This document shows, piece after piece, positions 55,288 through 63,434 of a DNA stretch of 64,000 bases (position 1 is the first letter of the stretch; each line of letters starts with the position of its first letter). A model generated the notes under the pieces. It had not been told where the DNA came from, did not search any database, and was given only the letters and a program-made list of their open reading frames with translations. The stretch is taken from positions 124,001 through 188,000 of the forward strand of contig CAVXZE010000012.1 in NCBI GenBank assembly GCA_963766175.1, read 5' to 3'. The DNA comes from CAVXZE01 sp963766175 (GTDB lineage Bacteria; Myxococcota_A; UBA9160; UBA6930). Position numbers and translations under genes: made by a program.

Positions 55288-55293
55288 TATACG
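55288..55293. promoter_or_regulatory. Shared TATAAT/ATTATA box between divergent genes
   Basis: Minus-strand TATAAT sits 10 bases before the ATPase start. The complementary ATTATA with CTATTAT could serve as a -10 for the plus-strand LysM gene, 67 bases downstream. No matching -35 box is seen on either strand. Confidence 0.45.
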
Positions 55294-55359
55294 GTGATGC
55301 GATACGACTGTGCGGGGACTTCTCCCACAGCCGACGGATGCGGACTCCGCAGCGATGAG

Positions 55360-56265
55360 ATGCCGATGAGAGAGACCCGGCGAAGCGTCCACGCACGACT
55401 GCAGCTCGCAGCGGCCCTCGCCGGCGCGCTCCTGGCTGGTGCGTGCGCGTGGCTAGCGCCGCCCTCGACCGCGCCGCCGCCCGAGGGCGACGAGTCGGTT
55501 GCTCCCGTCCACCGGGTCGAGCAGGGTGAGACCCTCTGCTCCCTCGGCGGACGTCACGGCCTCTCGGCGTCGGCGCTGCGGGCATCCAACGGGATCGAGA
55601 GCGGACTCGCCGAGCCACTGCCGACCGGGATCTCGCTGCGGCTCGAGGGCACACCGGCCACCTACACCGTCCGGCGGGGAGACACTCTGTCGGAGATCGC
55701 ACTGTGGTCGGGAACAGAGACGGGCGCACTCGCGCGGCACAATGGGATGAGCGATCCGGACATCCTGCTCGAAGGCCAGGTGCTGAGCATCCCAGCCGGC
55801 GCTGCGACGGTCTGCGCGCCGGCCCGCAGGCGGGCCTCCACGCGCACCACGGAAGTCACGAAGCTCCGGGAAGCTTCACCGACCTTGCCCGCTCACCGTT
55901 CGGTGCCGCAGGGGGTCGTGGAGGCAGCAGTCACCCCCTCGGAGAATGGCGAAGAGGAAGCGCTCCTTGCCCGCGCGGAAGAGAGCTACGCGGAGGCGGA
56001 CTACGACGCCTGCTTCCGCGCCGCCGCTCTCGCACGCGACCGACTGGCGCCGCAGACCGAGAGCCCAGAGGCGCGCCGGCTCGCCGCCCGCGCTGCAGCC
56101 ATGGAGGGCCTCGCCCACGCCGCGCGTCAGCACCGCGAGGAAGCCGTCGCAGCGTTTCGAACCGCCTTCGCACTCGATCCCGATTTCGAACTAGAAACGC
56201 AGTACGCGTCGCCCAAGATCCTGCCGCTGCTGCAGGAGGCGCAGGAGCCCGAGGCAGTCCAGTAG
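55360..56265 (+). CDS. LysM-repeat lipoprotein with TPR-like C-terminus
   Basis: A 301-residue protein. Residues 8-29 form a lipoprotein-like signal ending at Cys29 (ALAGALLAGAC). Two LysM modules follow at about 50-95 (VHRVEQGETLCSLGGRHGL) and 101-146 (YTVRRGDTLSEIALWSG), which bind glycan strands of peptidoglycan. The final 95 residues are helical, with a tetratricopeptide-like pattern (EALLARAEESYAEADYDACFRAAALARD). The start may be ATG 55360 or 55366. It is divergent from the ExeA/PEGA gene, and both are likely to act at the cell wall. Confidence 0.78.
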   Translation: MPMRETRRSVHARLQLAAALAGALLAGACAWLAPPSTAPPPEGDESVAPVHRVEQGETLCSLGGRHGLSASALRASNGIESGLAEPLPTGISLRLEGTPATYTVRRGDTLSEIALWSGTETGALARHNGMSDPDILLEGQVLSIPAGAATVCAPARRRASTRTTEVTKLREASPTLPAHRSVPQGVVEAAVTPSENGEEEALLARAEESYAEADYDACFRAAALARDRLAPQTESPEARRLAARAAAMEGLAHAARQHREEAVAAFRTAFALDPDFELETQYASPKILPLLQEAQEPEAVQ

Positions 56266-56297
56266 CGCGAACCTCGCCGCCGAAAAGCCTGCCAGCG

Positions 56298-56789
56298 CTA
56301 CGACGACGACCGGAAGCGGCGGAGCGCATCCGGATCGGAGCGCAGCGCGGGGCCGAGGCTCACCTCGACGGCGCGCGGGTCGAGGCGATCCCCGCACTCG
56401 GAGCAGACCGCTTCCATGTGCATGACGTGGCCGCACTGCTTGTGTCGATGCTCGATCGGTCGCCCGCGTCCGTCGTCGAGCCATCGGTCGCCCCAGCGGA
56501 CCAGCGCCATCATCACCGGGTAGAGATCGAGCCCCTTCTCGGTGAGCCGGTACTCGTGGCGGGTGGGCTTCTCCTGATAGGGGCGGCGCTCGAGCACCTC
56601 GTGCTCGACGAGCTTCTCCAGGCGATCGGAGAGCACGTTGCGGGCCGCACCGGTTCTCTCCTGGAAGTCCTCGAAGCGCCGCGTGCCCAGGAAGGCCTCG
56701 CGGAGGACCAGCATCGTCCAGCGATCTCCCACCACCGACAGGGACCGCGCGATGGGGCAGGTCTGTTCGCCGATGTCACGCCAACGCAT
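56298..56789 (-). CDS. HxlR-family transcriptional regulator
   Basis: A 163-residue protein with the HxlR winged helix: QTCPIARSLSVVGDRWTMLVLREAFLGTRRFEDFQ, then GAARNVLSDRLEKLVEHEVLERRPYQEKPTRHEYRLTEKG. The first Cys is the redox or ligand-sensing position of many family members. The C-terminal region carries CGHVMHMEAVCSECG, two Cys pairs plus His that could hold zinc, an addition to the short family. It probably controls the divergent isomerase gene through the AT-rich region. Confidence 0.88.
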   Translation of the reverse strand: MRWRDIGEQTCPIARSLSVVGDRWTMLVLREAFLGTRRFEDFQERTGAARNVLSDRLEKLVEHEVLERRPYQEKPTRHEYRLTEKGLDLYPVMMALVRWGDRWLDDGRGRPIEHRHKQCGHVMHMEAVCSECGDRLDPRAVEVSLGPALRSDPDALRRFRSSS

Positions 56790-56837
56790 GCCGAAAGTCT
56801 AGCAAAATCAAATCAATATCAAAATGAGAGTTATCAG

Positions 56838-56865
56838 TTGCATTTAAAAACTAATTACCTAGAAT
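56838..56865 (+). promoter_or_regulatory. Promoter of the isomerase gene in an AT-rich region
   Basis: TTGCAT (56838-56843) and TAGAAT (56860-56865) separated by 16 bases, inside a clearly AT-rich stretch (56800-56865) between divergent genes. Likely target of the HxlR regulator. Confidence 0.5.
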
Positions 56866-56877
56866 GAGCCGCCGGAT

Positions 56878-56895
56878 CCGAGCACAGGTGCTCGG
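56878..56895 (+). promoter_or_regulatory. Inverted repeat between promoter and isomerase start
   Basis: CCGAGCAC (56878-56885) and GTGCTCGG (56888-56895) flank AG as perfect 8-base arms. It lies just after the expected transcript start and could be an operator or a leader hairpin. Confidence 0.45.
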
Positions 56896-56919
56896 GCCGA
56901 CTCAAGAGGAAGTCGCACC

Positions 56920-57522
56920 ATGTCGCGCCTCGAGTTCTTCTTCGACTACGGGAGCCCGTACAGCTATCTGGCGAATTCCCGGCTTCCCGCGCTCGCCGAG
57001 CGCACCGGCGCGGAGGTGAGCTACCGCCCGATGCTCCTCGGCGGCGTCTTCAAGGCGACGGGCAACAGCTCGCCCGTCGCCAACCCCTGCGAGGCCAAGC
57101 GCGCCTACGGCCCTCTCGAACTCGAGCGCTGGATTGCCCACCTGGGAGTTCCTTTCAGCGGAAATCCCCACTTTCCCATCAATACGCTCCTGCTGATGCG
57201 AACCGCGGTGGCCGCCCAGCACGCGGGCGTTTTCGAGCCCTTCCACCGAGCCGTCTACCCCGCCTTCTGGGCGGAGGGCGAGAACCTGGGCGAGCCCGAG
57301 GTGGTGGCCCGGATCGTCGAGAAGGCGGGGCTCGACGCGCGCGCGCTGCTGGAGAGCGCCGGGGATGCGGCGGTCAAGGCGGAGCTCCGCGCCAGCACCG
57401 AGGAGGCGGTGGCGCGCGGTGCCTTCGGCGCCCCCACCTTTTTCGTCGGAGACGAGATGTTCTTCGGCAACGACCGTCTCGACTTCGTGGAGCGCGCCCT
57501 GGTCGAGCTGGGCAAGGCGTGA
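56920..57522 (+). CDS. 2-hydroxychromene-2-carboxylate isomerase-like DsbA-fold protein
   Basis: A 200-residue kappa-class-GST/DsbA-like enzyme. LEFFFDYGSPYSYLANSRLPAL with the catalytic Ser12, YRPMLLGGVFKATGN for glutathione, and the C-terminal GAFGAPTFFVGDEMFFGNDRLDFVERAL are diagnostic. Members isomerise aromatic-ring breakdown products with glutathione. AGAGGAAG precedes the ATG. The next gene is a remnant of an oxidoreductase, suggesting that it once belonged to a catabolic pair. Confidence 0.9.
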   Translation: MSRLEFFFDYGSPYSYLANSRLPALAERTGAEVSYRPMLLGGVFKATGNSSPVANPCEAKRAYGPLELERWIAHLGVPFSGNPHFPINTLLLMRTAVAAQHAGVFEPFHRAVYPAFWAEGENLGEPEVVARIVEKAGLDARALLESAGDAAVKAELRASTEEAVARGAFGAPTFFVGDEMFFGNDRLDFVERALVELGKA

Positions 57523-57717
57523 CGAGCGACTCCAGAGTCGCATTGGTGGTGGGCGCCGGGCCCGGGCTCGGCGGTGCCGTGGCTCGTCGAGGAGCGCGGC
57601 GAGGAAGAGCTCCGGAAGCCCGACGCCATCGCCGAGAGCTATTGGCAGCTCCACGTCCAGCCGCGAAATGCCTGGACCCACGAATTGGATCTGCGCCCGC
57701 ACGTCGAGCCGTGGTGA
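57519..57717 (+). pseudogene. Collapsed SDR-family oxidoreductase (both ends kept, middle lost)
   Basis: The start overlaps the isomerase stop and reads MTSDSRVALVVGAGPGLGGAVA, the N-terminal NAD-binding strand and Gly loop of a short-chain dehydrogenase. From about 57603, in another frame, the sequence reads RKPDAIAESYWQLHVQPRNAW then HELDLRPHVEPW and a stop, a typical C-terminal end of the same type of SDR. About 180 residues of the middle are missing. The result is a deletion remnant with a frame change, not an active enzyme. Confidence 0.75.
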
Positions 57718-57750
57718 GCTCGACGGAACCGTAGAAGAGGGAGAGCGAAG

Positions 57751-59991
57751 ATGAAGGAATGGCGGACGACCTTTTGCGCGATGTGCGCCCAGGGCTGCGG
57801 GCTCGAGGTGCTGGTGGAAGACAACAAGATGGTGAGGGTCCGCGCGGACAAGAAGAACCTCAGAAGCGAGGGATACGTCTGCCGCAAGGGGACCAGCGTC
57901 ATGCACCACCAGCACAACGCCGACCGGCTGCTGCATCCCCTGAAGCGGGTGGGTAGCGAGTTCCAGAGGATCTCCTGGGAGCAGGCCATCGACGAAATCG
58001 CCGAGAAGCTGCGGGCCACCCTCGAAACCCACGGCCCGCGCTCACTCGCCTTCATGGGTGGCGGCGGAGTGGGCTGCCACTTCGAGGTCGGCTTCATGGT
58101 CTCTTTGATGCGAGCCCTGGGGAGCCAGTACTACTACAACCCGCTCGGCCAGGAGTTCTCCGGCTACTTCTGGGCGATGGGAGAGGCCACCGGCAGCCAG
58201 TGTGTCCTGATGGACGCCGACATCCATCACGCGGACATGCTGGTGACGGCGGGCTGGAATGGAATGCAGAGCCACCAGATCCCCCAGGCGCCCCGGGTGC
58301 TGAAGGAGTTCTCCAAGAACCCGGAAAAGCTGTTGGTCGTCATCGATCCCAGGAACTCCGAGACGGCGAAGCTCGCCGACATCCACCTGGCCCTTCGGCC
58401 GGGCACCGACGCCCTGCTCACCCGCGCCATGATCGCCATCATCCTGCAGGAGGGCTGGCACGACCGGGACTACATCGAGCGCCACGTGAGCGGATTCGAG
58501 CAGATCGAGTCCTGGTTCACCGACTTCGATGCGAAGGCGGCGGTCGAGGTGTGTGAGCTCGACCATGAAGTGGTTCGAGAGGTCAGCCGTCTCTTCGCCA
58601 CACGGACGTCCTGCATGCGTCCCGATCTGGGCGTCTTCATGAACCGCCACAGCACCGCCACTTCCTATCTCCACGTGATTCTCTGGGCCATCTGCGGCCG
58701 CATCGGCGTACCCGGCGGACACGTGATCCCGGGGACCATCGCTGCCTTCGGTCGCCACACCGACTGGGATGATCCCGACGTCTGGCGCACCCTGGCCACG
58801 GACTTCGCACCGACCAATGGCGTGTACCCTCCGGCCGCGCTTCCAGAGGAGATTCTGAGCGACCATCCCGAGCGAATCCGATCCCTCTACGTGTCGCAGG
58901 CGAACCCGCTGCGCTCCTACCCGGACACCACCGCCTACGAAGAGGCATTCGAGCGGCTCGATCTCCTGGTCACCACCGAGGTAGCGATGACGGAGACCGC
59001 GGTGCTCTCGCACTACGTACTTCCAGCAACGTCCGCCTTCGAGAAGTGGGACAGCACCTTCTTCCCGCTCAGTTTCCCGGAGGTCTACTTCAACATGCGC
59101 CGCCCCATCCTCGAGCCAGAAGGCGAGCGGCTGGAAGATGGTGAGATCCTGGTGCGACTCGCCGACCGGCTGGGTGTGATCCCGGAGATACCCGAATCGC
59201 TTCAAGTGGCGGCCAAGGGCGAGCGCTCGCAGTTCTTCGCAGAGCTGATGAAGTACGCGATGTCGACTCCCGGCGCCCTGGAGAAGATGCCCTTCGTGCT
59301 CGGAAAGACCCTCGGACCCGTGCTCGGATCCGCCCATCTCGCCGCGCTCTGGGGGATGCTCCAGGTGCTGCCGGAACAGGCGCAGGAGAACGCCGCGCGG
59401 GCGGGCTTCAATGCTGGTCCGGGACTCGGGGAGGAGATCTTCCAGGGAGTCCTCGATCACCCGGAAGGCCTGTGGATCGGCCGCTCCGACCCCGAACGGA
59501 ACCTGGACCTTCTTCAGACCGCGGACGGCAAGGTGAACGTGTACATCCCCCGGATGGCCGACTGGATCCAGAGCATCGATGCCGCCTCCGAGGCCGCCGC
59601 GCTGGAGCCCGACCCCGCTTTTCCCCTGGTGCTCCATGCCGGGCGGCACTTCGACAAGAACGCCAACACGCTGTTGCGCAATCCGGCCTGGAACAAGAAG
59701 GGTCACGCCTGCACCCTTCTGATCCATCCCTCCGACGCCGAGGCGCTCCGCCTCTCCGACGAGCAGATGGTCCGCGTGACCACCGAAGCGGGAACCGAGC
59801 TGATCGAACTCGAAGTGAGCGACGCAACTCGTCCCGGACAGGTGATCATGCCGCACGGGTTCGGCCTGAACTACGACGGCGAGGTCTACGGAGCCAACGC
59901 CAACCGTCTGGTCAAGAACACCCATCGTGACAAGATGGCGGGAACGCCGTACCACAAGTACGTCCCTTGCCGCGTCGAGGCCGTTTCCTGA
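57751..59991 (+). CDS. Molybdopterin (bis-MGD) oxidoreductase, formate-dehydrogenase-like
   Basis: A 746-residue molybdo-enzyme. The N-terminal 4Fe-4S site has Cys9, Cys12, Cys16 and Cys44 (FCAMCAQGCG, VCRKG). Following stretches match MGD-binding domains (RISWEQAIDEIAEKL, VIDPRNSETAKLADIHLALRPGTDALL, and FPLVLHAGRHFDKNANTLLRN at the C-terminal domain). There is no Tat signal, so it is cytoplasmic. It may work with an NAD- or ferredoxin-linked partner, none of which is adjacent. The exact substrate is unknown. GGGAG precedes the ATG. Confidence 0.88.
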   Translation: MKEWRTTFCAMCAQGCGLEVLVEDNKMVRVRADKKNLRSEGYVCRKGTSVMHHQHNADRLLHPLKRVGSEFQRISWEQAIDEIAEKLRATLETHGPRSLAFMGGGGVGCHFEVGFMVSLMRALGSQYYYNPLGQEFSGYFWAMGEATGSQCVLMDADIHHADMLVTAGWNGMQSHQIPQAPRVLKEFSKNPEKLLVVIDPRNSETAKLADIHLALRPGTDALLTRAMIAIILQEGWHDRDYIERHVSGFEQIESWFTDFDAKAAVEVCELDHEVVREVSRLFATRTSCMRPDLGVFMNRHSTATSYLHVILWAICGRIGVPGGHVIPGTIAAFGRHTDWDDPDVWRTLATDFAPTNGVYPPAALPEEILSDHPERIRSLYVSQANPLRSYPDTTAYEEAFERLDLLVTTEVAMTETAVLSHYVLPATSAFEKWDSTFFPLSFPEVYFNMRRPILEPEGERLEDGEILVRLADRLGVIPEIPESLQVAAKGERSQFFAELMKYAMSTPGALEKMPFVLGKTLGPVLGSAHLAALWGMLQVLPEQAQENAARAGFNAGPGLGEEIFQGVLDHPEGLWIGRSDPERNLDLLQTADGKVNVYIPRMADWIQSIDAASEAAALEPDPAFPLVLHAGRHFDKNANTLLRNPAWNKKGHACTLLIHPSDAEALRLSDEQMVRVTTEAGTELIELEVSDATRPGQVIMPHGFGLNYDGEVYGANANRLVKNTHRDKMAGTPYHKYVPCRVEAVS

Positions 59992-60161
59992 TCAGCCCCC
60001 GGAAACCTGGCTGCGACGATCGCTATCGCCGAGGGCTGACTGCGATCCGGTCCCGCGAGCTCATCCAGCCGCTGGCTGCCGGGATCGTCTCGCGCATCGC
60101 CCTGCCTGTAGGGGAGCCAGCGCGGACCGGGTAGACTACCGGCTCCCGAGCTGGAGAACCC

Positions 60162-61412
60162 ATGCGCAAGCCCGTCTTCCAGGGCTGGTTCGTCGTCGCG
60201 GCCTGCTTTCTCTGCATGCTGGTATCGGGCGGCATCGGCTGGTTCGCGTTTCCGGTATTCATCCCTCCCCTCAAGGAGGAGTTCGGGTGGACGGACCTGG
60301 AGCTGGGCCTCGCCGTCGGAATCTGGGCAGGGGTGGGCGCCCTGTTCTCTCCGGTGGCCGGGCGTCTCGTCGACCGGTTCGGATCCAGGTGGATCATGCT
60401 GGTGGGCGCCGCAGGCGGCGGACTGGTCACTCTCGCCTTTGGAGAAATTCGAACGCTCGCGCAGCTGTACGGCGTCATCTTCTTCGCCGCGATCTTCACG
60501 GCGGCCGGGACCTACGTTGCCGTAACGAGCACGATCTCGAGATGGTTCGTCCGGCGTCGCGGACTGGCGATGAGCATCGGAATGGCCGGGATGGGACTCG
60601 GCGGATTTCTGATACCCAACCTCTCGAGCTTCTTGATTCAGACGGTGGGCTGGCGATGGGCCTACCGGGTCTTCGGGATCATGATCTGGGTCGTCCTGCT
60701 GCCGGTGACCGCCCGTTGGATACATGGTCGTCCGTCGGACATCGGACTCACGCCAGATGGAGACGACGATTCGAGCCAGGAGAATGGGCAGGCTAAGGAC
60801 GGCAGTACGGAGGAGGAGGGGATCGGCGCGCGTGAGGCGTTTTCCATACCACGCTTCTGGCTGCTCGGCTTTGCAGACGTCGTCAACGCAATACCGGTGG
60901 TTTCCCTGAACATCTATCTGGTTCGTCTCTCGATCCAGCGAGGGATCGCCGACGACGTCGCGGCGCTCGCCTACAGCTCCATCAGTGCAGCCGCGATGGT
61001 CGGAATGCTCGCCGCGGGCCTGGCGGCCAGCCGATTCAGCAAGCGGATCATGATTTCCCTGGGCTACGGGCTCCCAGCGCTCGCCGTGCTGTTCTTGTTC
61101 GGCCTGGAATCGGCCGGGGCGCTCTTCTGCTTTGCTCTCTTCTCCGGCTTCTGCGCCGGCACCCGGTCGACGCTGTGGCCACTGATCGTGAGCGATTGCT
61201 TCGGCAGCCGCGCCTTCTCGAGCATCCTCGGGCTCCTGATCATCTTCTACAACCTCGGAGCGGTGGTGGGACCGCCCGTGGCAGGATGGATCTCCGACAC
61301 GACTGGAAGCTTCTACTGGGTGTTCGTGCTGAGCATCGCGGCCTACCTGGTCTCGTCTCTGCTGGTGGCGTTGGGGGCCAAGCCGAGGCCTCGGGGGGAA
61401 GGCGAATCCTGA
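60162..61412 (+). CDS. MFS transporter (monocarboxylate/oxalate-like)
   Basis: A 416-residue protein with twelve predicted membrane helices. It begins FQGWFVVAACFLCMLVSGGIGWFAFPVFIPPL, the OFA/monocarboxylate-type start, has the cytoplasmic loop RLVDRFGSRW between helices 2 and 3 and a hydrophilic central loop (residues about 195-225). It likely moves a small organic acid with protons. GGAGAA precedes the ATG. The stop codon is in the loop of a strong hairpin. Confidence 0.85.
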   Translation: MRKPVFQGWFVVAACFLCMLVSGGIGWFAFPVFIPPLKEEFGWTDLELGLAVGIWAGVGALFSPVAGRLVDRFGSRWIMLVGAAGGGLVTLAFGEIRTLAQLYGVIFFAAIFTAAGTYVAVTSTISRWFVRRRGLAMSIGMAGMGLGGFLIPNLSSFLIQTVGWRWAYRVFGIMIWVVLLPVTARWIHGRPSDIGLTPDGDDDSSQENGQAKDGSTEEEGIGAREAFSIPRFWLLGFADVVNAIPVVSLNIYLVRLSIQRGIADDVAALAYSSISAAAMVGMLAAGLAASRFSKRIMISLGYGLPALAVLFLFGLESAGALFCFALFSGFCAGTRSTLWPLIVSDCFGSRAFSSILGLLIIFYNLGAVVGPPVAGWISDTTGSFYWVFVLSIAAYLVSSLLVALGAKPRPRGEGES

Positions 61413-61431
61413 GATCGCCTTCCCCCCGGGG
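61389..61431 (+). terminator. 17-bp hairpin spanning the MFS stop codon
   Basis: CGGGGGGAAGGCGA (61392-61405) pairs perfectly with TCGCCTTCCCCCCG (61415-61428), extended by three more pairs, with a 9-base loop containing the stop codon. There is no T-run, so it is terminator-like. It separates the MFS gene from the convergent membrane gene and could serve both. Confidence 0.6.
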
Positions 61432-61467
61432 ATTTGCATGATCGAGCGAGAGCTTCCTGCCTCGACC

Positions 61468-62097
61468 CTATACCCAGCCGAGAAGGACCGCGAACAGGAC
61501 ATGACCGCCGGCGGCGAAGACGACGCTGGCAGCCGCCAGTCTTCCCTTTGCCTCGATGCTCAGGTTGTCGTGGAGCCAGAGAAGAACGTAGTAGGGCGCG
61601 GCCCACCAGATGACCATGAAGTAGAGATTCGGCCATTGCCAGTGGGTGTACTCCCAGACCAGCAGGCCGCCCTTGTTCAGCAACACCTCGACGAAGACCG
61701 CGCCGACGGCCCAGAAGAGCGGCAGAATCCACCGGTTCGGAACTCCGAGAATTCTCTGGTCCTTGTCGGGAAGCCCCTTCAGGACCGTCAGGCCTCCGAC
61801 TGCTGCCAGAAACAGGATCTCGACATTCCAGCCGGCGTAGATCACGAACGCCGAGCTTCCCGGCGTGGTCCAGAGCGCAGCGCGACCACTGAAGTGAAGG
61901 ACGAGTGCGTTCACGATTTCGAGAACGACTCCGCTGGTCGCCAGAAAGTAGATCCCGAGAAAGACCTCTCCGTGGCGCTTCTTCTCCAGCTCACTGTTGT
62001 AGATGTACATGACCAGGGCGATCAGAGGTACGACATGCCACTGAAGATTCTCTGGCGACCGCAATACCTGCAGTACCTGTTGACTCGCTTCCGTCAT
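61468..62097 (-). CDS. Uncharacterised polytopic membrane protein
   Basis: A 209-residue protein with about six hydrophobic segments (VVPLIALVMYIYNSELEKK, YFLATSGVVLEIVNALVLHFSG, WNVEILFLAAVGGLTVLKG, ILPLFWAVGAVFVEVLLNKGG, YFMVIWWAAPYYVLLWL, and the C-terminal SVVFAAGGHVLFAVLLGWV). Acidic and Trp residues lie at the membrane borders. GAGGAGGAG precedes the ATG at 62097. No family is recognised. Confidence 0.7.
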   Translation of the reverse strand: MTEASQQVLQVLRSPENLQWHVVPLIALVMYIYNSELEKKRHGEVFLGIYFLATSGVVLEIVNALVLHFSGRAALWTTPGSSAFVIYAGWNVEILFLAAVGGLTVLKGLPDKDQRILGVPNRWILPLFWAVGAVFVEVLLNKGGLLVWEYTHWQWPNLYFMVIWWAAPYYVLLWLHDNLSIEAKGRLAAASVVFAAGGHVLFAVLLGWV

Positions 62098-62184
62098 GAT
62101 CTCCTCCTCGTGGTGACGCCGGGCGGCAGCTTCACGCTGACCGGGGGGCGGCTAAGATGTTAGACAATCCAGATGGAGGCGATC

Positions 62185-62727
62185 ATGAGAACCCCGGTGG
62201 TCGTCGTCGTACTTGCGTTGTCAGTGACGTGCTTCCCTTCACCGGCGAGCTTCGCCGATGAAGCCAGCGCAATCGAAGAGAAGTATCTTGCCATGCAACC
62301 GATTGGACACGTCCGGAAGCCGGAAGACCGCACCCTGATCGTTCTCGATGAGGACTACCAGCCCGGACTACTGGGTCTGGAGGGCTTCTCGCACATCCAT
62401 GTCTTCTGGTGGTTCGACCGCAACGACACACCGGAGAAGCGGCAGGTCCTCCAGGTGCATCCGATGGGCGACCCGGAGAATCCGCTGACGGGCGTCTTTG
62501 CCACTCGCTCACCGATGCGCCCGAACCTGATCGCCGTGACCCTCTGCAAGATCGCCTCCATCAGAGGCAACGTCGTCGAACTCGAGAAGATCGATGCCTT
62601 CGATGGCACGCCGGTCCTCGACATCAAGCCGTTCCTCCCCGGCCATGACTCGGCGTCCGATGCAACGGTTCCCGACTGGTTCGAAAAGGCGAACGAGCGG
62701 CGCCGAGCGAAGCGAGAGGGCGAGTGA
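62185..62727 (+). CDS. TrmO/TsaA-fold protein with a signal peptide
   Basis: The start ATG 62185 is preceded by GGAGG at 5 bases; a nearer-upstream ATG (62173) is inside that ribosome site. The protein of 180 residues begins with an export signal (MRTPVVVVVLALSVTCFPSPASFA). The mature part is TrmO-like: IGHVRKPEDRTLIVLDEDYQPGL, LGLEGFSHIHVFWWFDRNDTPEKR, GVFATRSPMRPNLIAVTLCKI and VEKIDAFDGTPVLDIKPFLP. TrmO methylates t6A in tRNA in the cytoplasm, so an exported copy suggests a different role. Confidence 0.78.
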   Translation: MRTPVVVVVLALSVTCFPSPASFADEASAIEEKYLAMQPIGHVRKPEDRTLIVLDEDYQPGLLGLEGFSHIHVFWWFDRNDTPEKRQVLQVHPMGDPENPLTGVFATRSPMRPNLIAVTLCKIASIRGNVVELEKIDAFDGTPVLDIKPFLPGHDSASDATVPDWFEKANERRRAKREGE

Positions 62728-62740
62728 ACCGCGGGAGGGC

Positions 62741-62764
62741 GCCGGGCGGCACGCCACGCCCGGC
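62741..62764 (+). terminator. Terminator-like hairpin after the TrmO-fold gene
   Basis: GCCGGGCG (62741-62748) and CGCCCGGC (62757-62764) form an 8-bp GC stem with an 8-base loop, 14 bases after the stop. No T-run follows. Confidence 0.45.
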
Positions 62765-62790
62765 CGGCGGTGGATTTCCCACCCCTACGA

Positions 62791-62796
62791 TATAAT
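62791..62796 (+). promoter_or_regulatory. -10 box of the 2-oxoacid oxidoreductase operon
   Basis: A consensus TATAAT in very GC-rich surroundings, 76 bases before the gamma-subunit start. No good -35 is seen (sequence near 62768 is GC-rich), so an activator may be needed. Confidence 0.45.
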
Positions 62797-62871
62797 GGGT
62801 ACGCAGCGCTCTGCGGACGGCATCTCGGAAGCCACCCTGGCTGTCCCGGCAGCACTTGATGGAAGCGCCTT

Positions 62872-63429
62872 ATGAAAGAAGAAACGCTCGAAATTCGATG
62901 GCATGGCAGAGGCGGTCAAGGGGCGATCACTGCCGCCAAGATCGTAGCGCAGGCCGCATTCGACTCCGGTTATCGAGGCGTGGTGATGGCGCCGAGCTTC
63001 GGCACCGAGCGCAGGGGCGCGCCGGTCGAGACTTCACTCAAGATTTCGAAGACGAAGATCAACGATCTCGGCGCCATCGAGCACCCGGACGTGGTGGTCG
63101 TACTGGATGATGGGATTCTGAACGAGATCGACGTGACCGCGGGCATGAAGCCGGGTGGAACATTGGTGATCAACACGCCCAAGCCCAGGGAGTCCTACGA
63201 CTTCGGTGACTTCAAGCTGGCCACCGCGGACGTAACCGGCCTGGCGGAAAAGGCGGGCCTGAAGCGAGGCATCGTCAATACGGGAATCATCGGCGCCTTC
63301 GCCAAGGCGCTCCCGATCGTGCCACTCTCGGCCCTGCTCGAGGCGATCGAGGTCGAGTTCGAAGGAAGCAAAGGTCCCGAAAACGCCGAGGCTGCGCGCA
63401 TGACCCATGCGCATACGGAGGCGGAGTAA
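62872..63429 (+). CDS. 2-oxoacid:ferredoxin oxidoreductase, gamma subunit
   Basis: A 185-residue subunit of the pyruvate/2-oxoisovalerate:ferredoxin oxidoreductase family, which splits 2-oxoacids to acyl-CoA and CO2 and reduces ferredoxin. EIRWHGRGGQGAITAAKIVAQAAF is the gamma-subunit signature, APSFGTERRGAPVETSLKIS the second motif, and VNTGIIGAFAKAL the third. It is the first gene of a gamma-delta-alpha order typical of the four-subunit form. The substrate (pyruvate or another acid) cannot be told. Confidence 0.92.
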   Translation: MKEETLEIRWHGRGGQGAITAAKIVAQAAFDSGYRGVVMAPSFGTERRGAPVETSLKISKTKINDLGAIEHPDVVVVLDDGILNEIDVTAGMKPGGTLVINTPKPRESYDFGDFKLATADVTGLAEKAGLKRGIVNTGIIGAFAKALPIVPLSALLEAIEVEFEGSKGPENAEAARMTHAHTEAE

Positions 63430-63434
63430 CGAGC

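Noticed and set aside
57519..57734. 71-residue protein as an intact small gene
   Set aside because: Only its first part is SDR-like; the true C-terminal end is in another frame, so it is a deletion remnant.
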